From JAWLFI01 sp964627995 (GTDB lineage: Bacteria; Bacteroidota; Bacteroidia; Chitinophagales; Saprospiraceae), in assembly GCA_964627995.1 (NCBI GenBank), contig CAZVLN010000025.1, forward strand, positions 1 to 30,356: DNA of 30,356 bases. The letters are read 5' to 3'. The position numbers and the translations under genes were made by a program. The notes under the pieces are model-generated. The model did not search any database. It was given only the letters and a program-made list of their open reading frames with translations, and was not told the origin of the DNA. Positions 6,384 to 12,282 of this stretch are shown here, one piece after another (the first letter of the stretch is position 1; each line of letters opens with the position of its first letter).

Positions 6384-6403
6384 ATGGCCGCCTGCAAGAA
6401 TGG
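6295..6403 (+). repeat. Near-identical direct repeat, copy 2 (matches 1-109)
   Basis: 106 of 109 bases are identical to the window start, in direct orientation with an offset of 6,294 bp. The identity ends at 6403, 20 bp after the methyltransferase stop. Homologous recombination between the copies could delete or amplify the 6.3 kb between them. Confidence 0.95.
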
Positions 6404-6727
6404 GCTATCCTAAGTAAAGAATCATAATTTGAACATAAAAAGTTAAGATTTAGCGCTTCAACTGAATCTTTTTATGGAAGAAAATGGTCAAAGCTGGGAA
6501 GAATAATTCTTTCAGGATATGCCAGCTGGCCCAGGAGTTCCATCCATCAAAACATACAGAATCGATGCTAATTTATCCAAACTACAGGTTTTAGAAGAAT
6601 TAGTAAAGATTTAAGTAGGATGAATAATTGAGGGAGGATTATGCACAACTATGCCAAAGCCAACTATCTTTAGGCTGTGATAGATCTGCCATTTGCCGGA
6701 CCCCATTTGAAAATAAAAAAGGTATAA
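6384..6727. other. Intergenic stretch with a broken short reading frame
   Basis: The first 20 bp are the end of the methyltransferase repeat. From 6447 to 6614 a + frame encodes a peptide with one internal TAA at 6504-6506. The remaining 110 bp before the oxidoreductase show nothing recognisable apart from a purine-rich AAAAAAGGT just before its ATG. Confidence 0.4.
6447..6614 (+). pseudogene. Short decayed frame, family unknown
   Basis: The frame reads DLALQLNLFMEENGQSWEE, a TAA, then FFQDMPAGPGVPSIKTYRID and ANLSKLQVLEELVKI to a final TAA. It is protein-like on both sides of the internal stop, which suggests the degraded C-terminus of a gene. No family is recognised. Confidence 0.3.
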
Positions 6728-7708
6728 ATGAAAGCAGCAATACGGAGAAATTATTGCTATCCCGGCCAAATAAGACTTGAGCAGCTTGAGAAACCAAAAC
6801 CAAACGACAATGAAGTATTAGTTAAGGTTTATGCTACCACTGTCAATAGGACAGATTGTGCAAACCTAACAGCTTCACCATTTATCATGCGATTTGTCCT
6901 TGGGTTATTAAAACCGAGAAAAATCATTTTGGGGACGGATTTTGCCGGAGAAATAATTTCGATCGGTAAAAATATTAACTCCGTTAATATCGGAGATCGG
7001 GTATTTGGTTTTAATGACACAGGCTCAGAATCTCAAGCGGAATACTTAACAACCGGTGAGGAAAATATATTCACTATTCCAAAAAGGATTGATTTCAAAA
7101 CAGCAGTCGCAAGTTTAGAAGGAGCACATTACGGGTACTCTATTCTTCATAAAGTAAATATCAAATCTGGACAAAGCATTCTCATAAATGGAGCAACCGG
7201 AGGGATTGGCTCTGCTCTCCTACAGTTTGTCAGGCAATATGATGTTAAAATAGCCGCCACCTGCAATACTAAAAACATCCAACTACTGCAGTCACTGGGT
7301 GCTGACGAAATTATTGATTACACCAAAGAAGACTTTACTGATTCAAAGGAAAAGTATGATTTTGTTTTTGATACAGTAGGTAAAAGTACATTGGGTAAGT
7401 GTAAATCAATATTAAATAAAAACGGGGTTTACATTTCCTCTGAATTGGGACCTTATGCTCAAAATATTTTCTACCCTATATTTAATTCAATAAAAAGTCA
7501 GAAAGTAATATTTCCTATACCACTTGACAAGAGTAAAACAATACCCTATATCATTAACCATTTAGAGAAAGGACAGTTTAAGCCGGTGATTGACAGAGAA
7601 TATCCATTAAAAGATATATCTGCGGCTTACAAGTATGTAATCAGAGGAGAAAAAACAGGAAACGTAGTAATTACAGTAGCGAAAAACAAGAGTATAAAAA
7701 ACCTGTAA
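6728..7708 (+). CDS. NAD(P)H-dependent MDR-family oxidoreductase (quinone reductase-like)
   Basis: 326 residues, the usual length for zinc-independent medium-chain dehydrogenases. The N-terminal GroES-like domain contains EVLVKVYATTVNRTD and GTDFAGEI, then IGDRVFGF. The Rossmann domain has INGATGGIGSALLQF (about residues 156-170), the dinucleotide-binding loop, and LGADEIIDYTKEDF. The structural and catalytic zinc cysteines of alcohol dehydrogenases are absent, pointing to the quinone oxidoreductase / crotonyl reductase-like branch. It should reduce a carbonyl or enone substrate with NADPH; the substrate is unknown. It is a monocistronic accessory gene with an ordinary N-terminus (MKAAIRRNYCYPGQIRLEQLEKP shortened here to its first residues). 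Confidence 0.9.
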   Translation: MKAAIRRNYCYPGQIRLEQLEKPKPNDNEVLVKVYATTVNRTDCANLTASPFIMRFVLGLLKPRKIILGTDFAGEIISIGKNINSVNIGDRVFGFNDTGSESQAEYLTTGEENIFTIPKRIDFKTAVASLEGAHYGYSILHKVNIKSGQSILINGATGGIGSALLQFVRQYDVKIAATCNTKNIQLLQSLGADEIIDYTKEDFTDSKEKYDFVFDTVGKSTLGKCKSILNKNGVYISSELGPYAQNIFYPIFNSIKSQKVIFPIPLDKSKTIPYIINHLEKGQFKPVIDREYPLKDISAAYKYVIRGEKTGNVVITVAKNKSIKNL

Positions 7709-7795
7709 GACATCACGCTTTTTTTGACACTAATGCTCCAAGCTAGGCTAATAGTGTAAAATAAGGAGACATATATCTTACGTCCCATTTCTTCG

Positions 7796-7803
7796 TATCT
7801 TTC
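7796..7803 (+). promoter_or_regulatory. Promoter-like -7 box TATCTTTC
   Basis: The context TTCTTCGTATCTTTCC is the same as in the boxes at 301-316 and 5561-5576. It lies 61 bp before the ATG at 7865. A matching -33 element is not clear. Confidence 0.45.
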
Positions 7804-7864
7804 CAATAATCAGACGCATGGCCACCCAGGCGGTGATTTAATCGGACAGATATTTTAATATCGT

Positions 7865-8578
7865 ATGATGCTATCCTTTCATCGAAAAGCTTTCCTCATC
7901 CAGACCATCGCATTTGTGGCGTTTACAATCATTGGAGCACTGACTCACGAATATGGGCACATCGCCGTAGCTAAATATCTGGGATACGAGACCACGCTGC
8001 ATTACGGCAGTATGAATTATGATATAGAACAAAAGTACCCCGAGCTCGTGAAAATCTATTCCAACCATAAAAGTGAAGTGGAAAGTGGAGCACCATTTGA
8101 AAGAAAAGAAGAATATATAAGCGGAATGGAAAGACTACAGGCAGAGAGGTTCTGGATCCGAATAGGTGGTCCGGCACAAACCCTACTAACCGGATTACTT
8201 GGCTTGACGATTCTCTGTTTGCGAAGGAGACGTATTCATACTTATGGATTAGAGGGCGTGGATTGGCTGGCCGTGTTTTTGTCACTTTTTTGGCTAAGAG
8301 AGGTATTTAACCTCTTCATGTCCGTCAGCATGGAACTTATTTCTCCGGACGGAAGCTATTTTGGAGGTGATGAACGATACATTTCATATTACCTAAATCT
8401 CGGGGAGGGTACGGTATCCATCATTTTGGGATTGCTGGGCCTTTTCGTTTCAATATTTGTAATTTTCAAAATTATCCCCTTACCTCTTAGATTCACCTTT
8501 ATTGGAAGTGGCCTGCTGGGCGGAATATTGGGCTACATCTTGTGGATAAAAATACTGGGGCCATTGGTATTGCCGTAA
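7865..8578 (+). CDS. Membrane protein with HEYGH zinc-peptidase motif (M50-like)
   Basis: 237 residues. The first hydrophobic segment ends in LTHEYGHIAVAKYLG, with HExxH at residues 28-32, the position used by site-2-protease-like M50 peptidases where the motif sits at the membrane face. Further hydrophobic segments lie at about 104-118, 134-152, 182-204 and 210-234. GGPAQTLLTGLLGL (about 100-113) resembles the region after the first helix in M50B members. A third zinc ligand of the NPDG type is not evident, although SYFGGDERY near residue 170 offers an Asp. A membrane metallopeptidase or a relative that lost activity are both possible. ATG at 7865 or 7868. It has its own promoter-like box and no obvious substrate partner. 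Confidence 0.75.
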   Translation: MMLSFHRKAFLIQTIAFVAFTIIGALTHEYGHIAVAKYLGYETTLHYGSMNYDIEQKYPELVKIYSNHKSEVESGAPFERKEEYISGMERLQAERFWIRIGGPAQTLLTGLLGLTILCLRRRRIHTYGLEGVDWLAVFLSLFWLREVFNLFMSVSMELISPDGSYFGGDERYISYYLNLGEGTVSIILGLLGLFVSIFVIFKIIPLPLRFTFIGSGLLGGILGYILWIKILGPLVLP

Positions 8579-8718
8579 ATACTATGCTAGATGTAGCCAT
8601 ACGCCTTGCCTTGGAGCACTCTGATCCGCAAATGACTAGTTTCTCCGACCCTATCCTAACTCAAACATATCCACAGGAATAATTTCAACAGATCGATCAA
8701 CTTTTGTCCAATAGTCTG

Positions 8719-8726
8719 TATATTTC
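8719..8726 (+). promoter_or_regulatory. Promoter-like -7 box TATATTTC
   Basis: The context GTCTGTATATTTCCAAA fits the accessory-gene box pattern and lies 46 bp before the ATG at 8773. TTTTG at 8702-8706 is closer than a standard -33 element. Confidence 0.35.
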
Positions 8727-8772
8727 CAAAAGAGTTGGAGGTATATGCTTCCTCCGATAGATCCGCTACAAG

Positions 8773-9390
8773 ATGAAATATAATCAGTTCCAAATATTAG
8801 AAAAGTACAATTCCTCTAAGCTTTCAATCAAAGATATTATCTTTTTTTTTCTTGCTATATCTACTCTTATTACAATCCTAGGCGGATTTTTTGGTCGGGA
8901 AGGTACACTTGATTTAGTAGGGCTTTTTGTGTTTTTCTTCGGCTTTTGTCTTGTCGTTTTTTTTAATTTTTTTCGAATGAAAAGTACACAAAACTTAAAA
9001 GGGGAGTTATCGGGTCAAATTGAATTTAATGCGGACCACATAAGAATCAACAACAAAGTCTTCCCTATCTCTCAAATCGAAAGCCTCAAACTCAATGCGA
9101 CGGATTATATTGGCAAGAGGGATTCAAGTCTATTCGAGTTCAACCTCACAGACTCAACAGGAACACACAACTGGTGTCGTTTGTACTTAAAGGACGGGCA
9201 AAAAATCAAAACCTACTTTCAAATCCAGAACAACGATGACTTTAACAAATTAGAAAACGAGTTGATCCAGTACTATCACGCGGGTAAGATTCCCTGGCTG
9301 GAACTAATAAAAGCATTACAATTGGAGACGTACCAGGAAGTTCAGGAGTTCAAAAAAAGCCACCAACTAAAGATTGGGAATAAAAAATAG
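8773..9390 (+). CDS. Uncharacterised membrane protein, two TM helices plus soluble domain
   Basis: 205 residues. Two strongly hydrophobic helices (about residues 20-40 and 46-67, Phe-rich) follow a short polar N-terminus. The rest is soluble, with alternating strands from about 78 to 150 (GQIEFNADHIRINNKVFPIS, then FEFNLTD and LYLKDG) and a helical tail. The strand pattern is like bacterial PH-domain membrane proteins, but I cannot assign a family. It is a single gene with its own promoter-like box and is the last + strand gene of the accessory stretch. Low GC and poly-T runs fit its neighbours. Confidence 0.7.
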   Translation: MKYNQFQILEKYNSSKLSIKDIIFFFLAISTLITILGGFFGREGTLDLVGLFVFFFGFCLVVFFNFFRMKSTQNLKGELSGQIEFNADHIRINNKVFPISQIESLKLNATDYIGKRDSSLFEFNLTDSTGTHNWCRLYLKDGQKIKTYFQIQNNDDFNKLENELIQYYHAGKIPWLELIKALQLETYQEVQEFKKSHQLKIGNKK

Positions 9391-9719
9391 AGAACTACTT
9401 TTCTAACGCTCATAAATTACAATCTAATTTGGATTAAATCAGAACGTATAACTGTTAGAACTGAATCTGCACAATAACTCCATCACTGAATTCACCTTCA
9501 ATATCATTGGGCCTTACTCTGGCCGCCAATTTACCTGGCATAAATAAATGGGTCTTGTAGAGAAATCCGCAAAGTATCTGGCCATTCCCGGCATAGCCTC
9601 TTACTCCATCGGTCAATGAGTACCGATCTGGTTTCAAATAGATAGAGCCCAAAAAAGTAGTCTTTAGAACAAGCAGGGACTAGATCATTTTATTCACCCA
9701 CCAGCAAGACACATCCCTG
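9391..9719. other. Intergenic stretch between accessory region and core-like genes
   Basis: It contains a TTCTAAC (near 9401) / GTTAGAA (near 9453) inverted pair about 45 bp apart, the truncated minus-strand frame at 9455-9679 and the inverted repeat 9673-9720. No complete gene is seen. Confidence 0.4.
9455..9679 (-). pseudogene. C-terminal fragment of an unidentified protein
   Basis: The minus-strand frame after a TAG reads SLLVLKTTFLGSIYLKPDRY and on through GYAGNGQILCGFLYKTHLF and RVRPNDIEGEFSDG to a TAA at 9455-9457. Codon use and the residue pattern look like genuine coding sequence. The only starts are a TTG at 9652 or later internal codons, and the N-terminal part is replaced by a stop. 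It is probably the truncated end of a gene cut at the junction between the two regions. A real 65-residue protein from TTG cannot be excluded. The family is not recognised. Confidence 0.4.
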
Positions 9720-9720
9720 C
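9673..9720 (-). terminator. Inverted repeat at the end of the pseudouridine synthase gene
   Basis: GCAGGGA (9673-9679) and TCCCTGC (9714-9720) are perfectly complementary, and the arm next to the gene touches its TAG stop. On the minus strand the second arm is followed by TTGTTC. The 34-base loop is long for an intrinsic terminator, so it may instead mark an insertion boundary. Confidence 0.3.
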
Positions 9721-10448
9721 TACTTACTCTCAGAAAGATCTTCGAAAAGACGTAAATCAGGTAATTTCTCATCAAAGGCCCGCCAAACGCCATCATCGGG
9801 AACGGCCGACTGCAGAGATACGCGCTCGCCACTCACCGGGTGCGACAGTTGTAATTGCTGCGCATGCAGCCGTATGCTCCGGTCTTTATGTCCGCGACGC
9901 GCCCCATATTTGACATCACCCTTAATCGGAAATCCCGCATGGCTCAATTGAGCACGAATCTGATGATGCCGCCCGGTAATCAATTTGATACCCAAGAGCC
10001 GGTAGCGGTCTATTTCTCCCAGCACCTCTACCTCCATTTCAGCCAACTTCGCACCATCGTCCATCTGATCTACCACATACGATTTATTGTTCTTGCGATT
10101 GTGCCACAACAGATCTTCCCACTTCCCCTCTTTTATTTTACCCTTCTTTGAAACCACCGCGAGATAAAATTTAGATATATCGCGCGTCTTCCATTGACGG
10201 CTCAGCTCCATCGCTGCCTTTTTATTTTTCGCCAGCACAACCAGCCCCGAACTCGGCCTATCTATCCGATGCACCACTTTGACCGGATGCTTGCAATAAA
10301 TCTCGGCAAGTTGATGCAAGGAGCTATCTTTTGTTCCATCGTCCTGCGCCGGCATCCCACCCGGCTTGTTCATCACTAAAAACTGTTGATTATTCTCTAT
10401 AATATAATCCGATATAGATCCTTCCGTATTTTTCTGTTCACTCTTCAT
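9720..10448 (-). CDS. RluA-family RNA pseudouridine synthase
   Basis: 242 residues from the ATG at 10448 (MKSEQKNTEG...). The open frame runs to an ATG at 10490, but that extension overlaps most of the preceding 45-codon gene, so the ATG at 10448 or 10451 is preferred. The catalytic motif HRIDRPSSGL carries Asp63; NKPGGMPAQ (about 27-35) and the substrate-binding GRHHQIRAQLSH segment are typical of short, S4-less RluA/TruC-like enzymes. It isomerises uridine to pseudouridine in rRNA or tRNA; the target base is not predictable. It overlaps the upstream gene's stop by 11 bp, so the two are probably translationally coupled. Confidence 0.92.
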   Translation of the reverse strand: MKSEQKNTEGSISDYIIENNQQFLVMNKPGGMPAQDDGTKDSSLHQLAEIYCKHPVKVVHRIDRPSSGLVVLAKNKKAAMELSRQWKTRDISKFYLAVVSKKGKIKEGKWEDLLWHNRKNNKSYVVDQMDDGAKLAEMEVEVLGEIDRYRLLGIKLITGRHHQIRAQLSHAGFPIKGDVKYGARRGHKDRSIRLHAQQLQLSHPVSGERVSLQSAVPDDGVWRAFDEKLPDLRLFEDLSESK

Positions 10449-10575
10449 CATCTTCGATTTCTTCATAATCAATGTAGGTCGTTCCATCATCCGGCCCCGA
10501 TTCTATAGTAGGACGCGACCGCACATAAAAGCGATAGACCAGGTACAGAATAGCGATGAGGAGAATGTATTTCAT
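10438..10575 (-). CDS. Small single-helix membrane protein, DUF4834-like
   Basis: A 45-residue protein from the ATG at 10575: MKYILLIAILYLVYRFYVRS, then a Pro/Ser linker and an acidic tail with TYIDYEEIEDDEE, then TGA at 10438-10440. One N-terminal hydrophobic helix followed by a YVDYEEI-type end is the hallmark I know from DUF4834-type small proteins of Bacteroidota. It is too short for a 60-codon threshold. Its stop overlaps the start of the pseudouridine synthase, indicating an operon. Function is unknown; it is likely an inner-membrane anchor with a cytoplasmic acidic tail. Confidence 0.75.
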   Translation of the reverse strand: MKYILLIAILYLVYRFYVRSRPTIESGPDDGTTYIDYEEIEDDEE

Positions 10576-10959
10576 TTCAGTACTTTTCCCAAAGGTACGC
10601 AGCCGATCATAATATCCCCACTGTTTGGCTGGATTCTTAAAGAGTTTTTGGGCGCCTGCCGCCTCTTTCGCAAAGCGATTAAGGCGGCACCGCGTGCTTT
10701 CGGGGTTCCGTCCTCGAGTTCGCCGTCGGCGATCCTCGGGACCCGATCGCTTCGCTCCGGCCCTGTCGCCCCCTGGCGCGAAAGAAATGCACCTCTAACT
10801 CGAGAGGTATGGACACTCTTCACTAAAAATCAAGGGTGTAAGAAGCGCTATATGCTAGATTTTAGATTAATACCCCGGAATCATAGACTAACTGAACCAC
10901 TGTAGATTTCATAGCTCAAATAAATGTTGTTACTTGCAGATACCGTTGAAAAGTAACTC
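10576..10959. other. Divergent intergenic region with GC-rich element
   Basis: It lies between the minus-strand DUF4834-like gene and the plus-strand permease. Its centre is the GC-rich structured element at 10645-10807. The remaining 150 bp before the permease are AT-rich and should hold its promoter, possibly around TTACTTGCAG at about 10931, which only partly fits the consensus. The open frames crossing the GC-rich block on both strands are composition artefacts. Confidence 0.5.
10645..10807 (+). repeat. GC-rich multi-hairpin intergenic element, copy 1
   Basis: It begins TTTTTGGGCGCC at 10645. Hairpins: TGCCGCCT (10657-10664) with AGGCGGCA (10682-10689); GGTTCC (10704-10709) with GGGACC (10738-10743) enclosing TCGCCG-T-CGGCGA; and ACCTCT with AGAGGT near 10790-10808. 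It shares TTTGGGCG and TTTCGGGGTTC (10698-10708) with the element at 28839-28985, at nearly the same spacing. Its base composition is far above the flanks. It may act as a structured RNA or be a dispersed repeat. Confidence 0.6.
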
Positions 10960-12204
10960 ATGAGTAGCCTTGAAAATATCAAAATGGCCATACGTGCACT
11001 GCGTGGCAATATGCTGCGAGCAGGTTTGACCATGCTTATTATTAGTTTCGGAATTTTGGCCCTTGTCGGTATTCTGACAGCTATTGATGCGATTATATTT
11101 TCCATGGGCGATAGTTTCAGCAGTTTAGGTGCAAATTCATTCAGCATCCGCCCTGCAAACACAGAGATTTCTTCCCGCTCGGAGGGTCGGGTCACGAAGC
11201 GAGCAGAACCGATTAGTTTTCGCGAAGCCCAGGCTTTTAAAGAACAGTTCGATTCCCGGGGCTATGTGGCCCTTTCATTTACCGGCCGACGGGGAGTAGA
11301 AGCACAGTACGAAGATGAAAAAAGCAATCCCACACTACGAATCATTGGTGCAGATGAAAATCAATTGCGCCTATACGGCATGGAAATAGAGAAGGGTCGG
11401 TATTTCAATCCCACCGAGATTGAAAGCGGCCGGCCGGTTGCTGTCCTTGGGGAAAGTATTGTTCGAACTTTATACGATGGGCAAGCCGATAAGGCTGTAG
11501 GCTCATATATCCTGGCCGATGGCCATAAGCTATTAGTCGTAGGTACTATCCAGCCGCAGGGCGGCGGCCTCAATCCGGGATCCAGTGCAGATGCCAGTAT
11601 CTACGTGCCACTTCAGCGCGTGCGCCAATTATACGCCAGTTCCCGAACTAACTATTCCATTGCCGTAGCTGCCCCACAGCAGGACTTGCTTGATGGCCTT
11701 ATTTCGGAAGCCATAGGAACCATGCGAAATGTGCGAGCTTTGCGCAGTTTTGAGTCCAATGATTTTGAAATTAGACAAAGCGACGACCTCGTCAATGCCA
11801 TTCGAGAAAACACCGTCAAAATACGGTTGGGAACGATTGCCATAGGAATTATGACCATCCTGGGAGCAGCTATCGGGCTGATGAATATTATGCTCGTTTC
11901 TGTAACCGAACGTACAAAGGAAATTGGTATCTCTAAAGCCATAGGAGCCAATCGAGACCATATTCGCTATCAATTTCTCACCGAAGCCATCGTAATTTGC
12001 GTATTTGGAGGTATACTCGGAATCATACTCGGCGTTCTAGCCGGTAACCTGGTCACCCTGTTTTTAGGCACACCCTTTATCATACCTTGGCTCTGGATGA
12101 GTTTAGCATTAGTAGTTTGTATCATTGTCGGCTTGATTTCAGGATTATATCCAGCCGAAAAAGCAGCTCGTCTGGACCCCATTGATGCCCTCCGTCACGA
12201 GTAA
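10960..12204 (+). CDS. MacB/FtsX-like ABC transporter permease
   Basis: 414 residues with the standard MacB layout: cytoplasmic start (SLENIKMAIRALRGNMLRAGLT), TM1 at about 22-46, a periplasmic MacB_PCD domain of about 230 residues, then three TM helices at about 288-312, 342-368 and 378-400. The conserved loop SVTERTKEIGISKAIGANRD (about 316-335) and the ending YPAEKAARLDPIDALRHE are characteristic FtsX-family signatures. Such permeases work in mechanotransmission or export of peptides, lipoproteins or macrolides with a separate MacB-like ATPase. No ATPase or membrane-fusion protein gene is adjacent, so the partner must be encoded elsewhere. Start ATG at 10960. Confidence 0.93.
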   Translation: MSSLENIKMAIRALRGNMLRAGLTMLIISFGILALVGILTAIDAIIFSMGDSFSSLGANSFSIRPANTEISSRSEGRVTKRAEPISFREAQAFKEQFDSRGYVALSFTGRRGVEAQYEDEKSNPTLRIIGADENQLRLYGMEIEKGRYFNPTEIESGRPVAVLGESIVRTLYDGQADKAVGSYILADGHKLLVVGTIQPQGGGLNPGSSADASIYVPLQRVRQLYASSRTNYSIAVAAPQQDLLDGLISEAIGTMRNVRALRSFESNDFEIRQSDDLVNAIRENTVKIRLGTIAIGIMTILGAAIGLMNIMLVSVTERTKEIGISKAIGANRDHIRYQFLTEAIVICVFGGILGIILGVLAGNLVTLFLGTPFIIPWLWMSLALVVCIIVGLISGLYPAEKAARLDPIDALRHE

Positions 12205-12250
12205 TTCTATAAGTTTTTGAGGCTCAGCGCGTCATTCGCTTTTATTTGCT

Positions 12251-12258
12251 TACCTTTG
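12251..12258 (+). promoter_or_regulatory. Promoter of the DEAD-box helicase (-7 box TACCTTTG)
   Basis: TTGCTTACCTTTGCGCC is a classical Bacteroidota -7 region. It lies 25 bp before the TTG at 12283 and inside the longer open frame that begins with a TTG at 12217, which argues for 12283 as the true start. Confidence 0.6.
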
Positions 12259-12282
12259 CGCCCTCATTTAAATACCATTGTA

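Noticed and set aside
1..9450. Classical integron cassette array
   Set aside because: The layout is cassette-like, but no integrase is in the window and no consistent RYYYAAC / GTTRRRY attC pairs follow the genes; only one imperfect pair near 9401-9453 was seen.
10572..10905. Overlapping open frames on both strands across the GC-rich block
   Set aside because: They have Arg/Pro/Ala-rich low-complexity translations and exist only because GC-rich sequence lacks stops; the hairpin content explains the block better.
11247..11262. tRNA T-arm-like sequence GTTCGATTCCCGG
   Set aside because: It lies in frame inside the MacB-like permease (EQFDSRG) and no acceptor or anticodon arms surround it.
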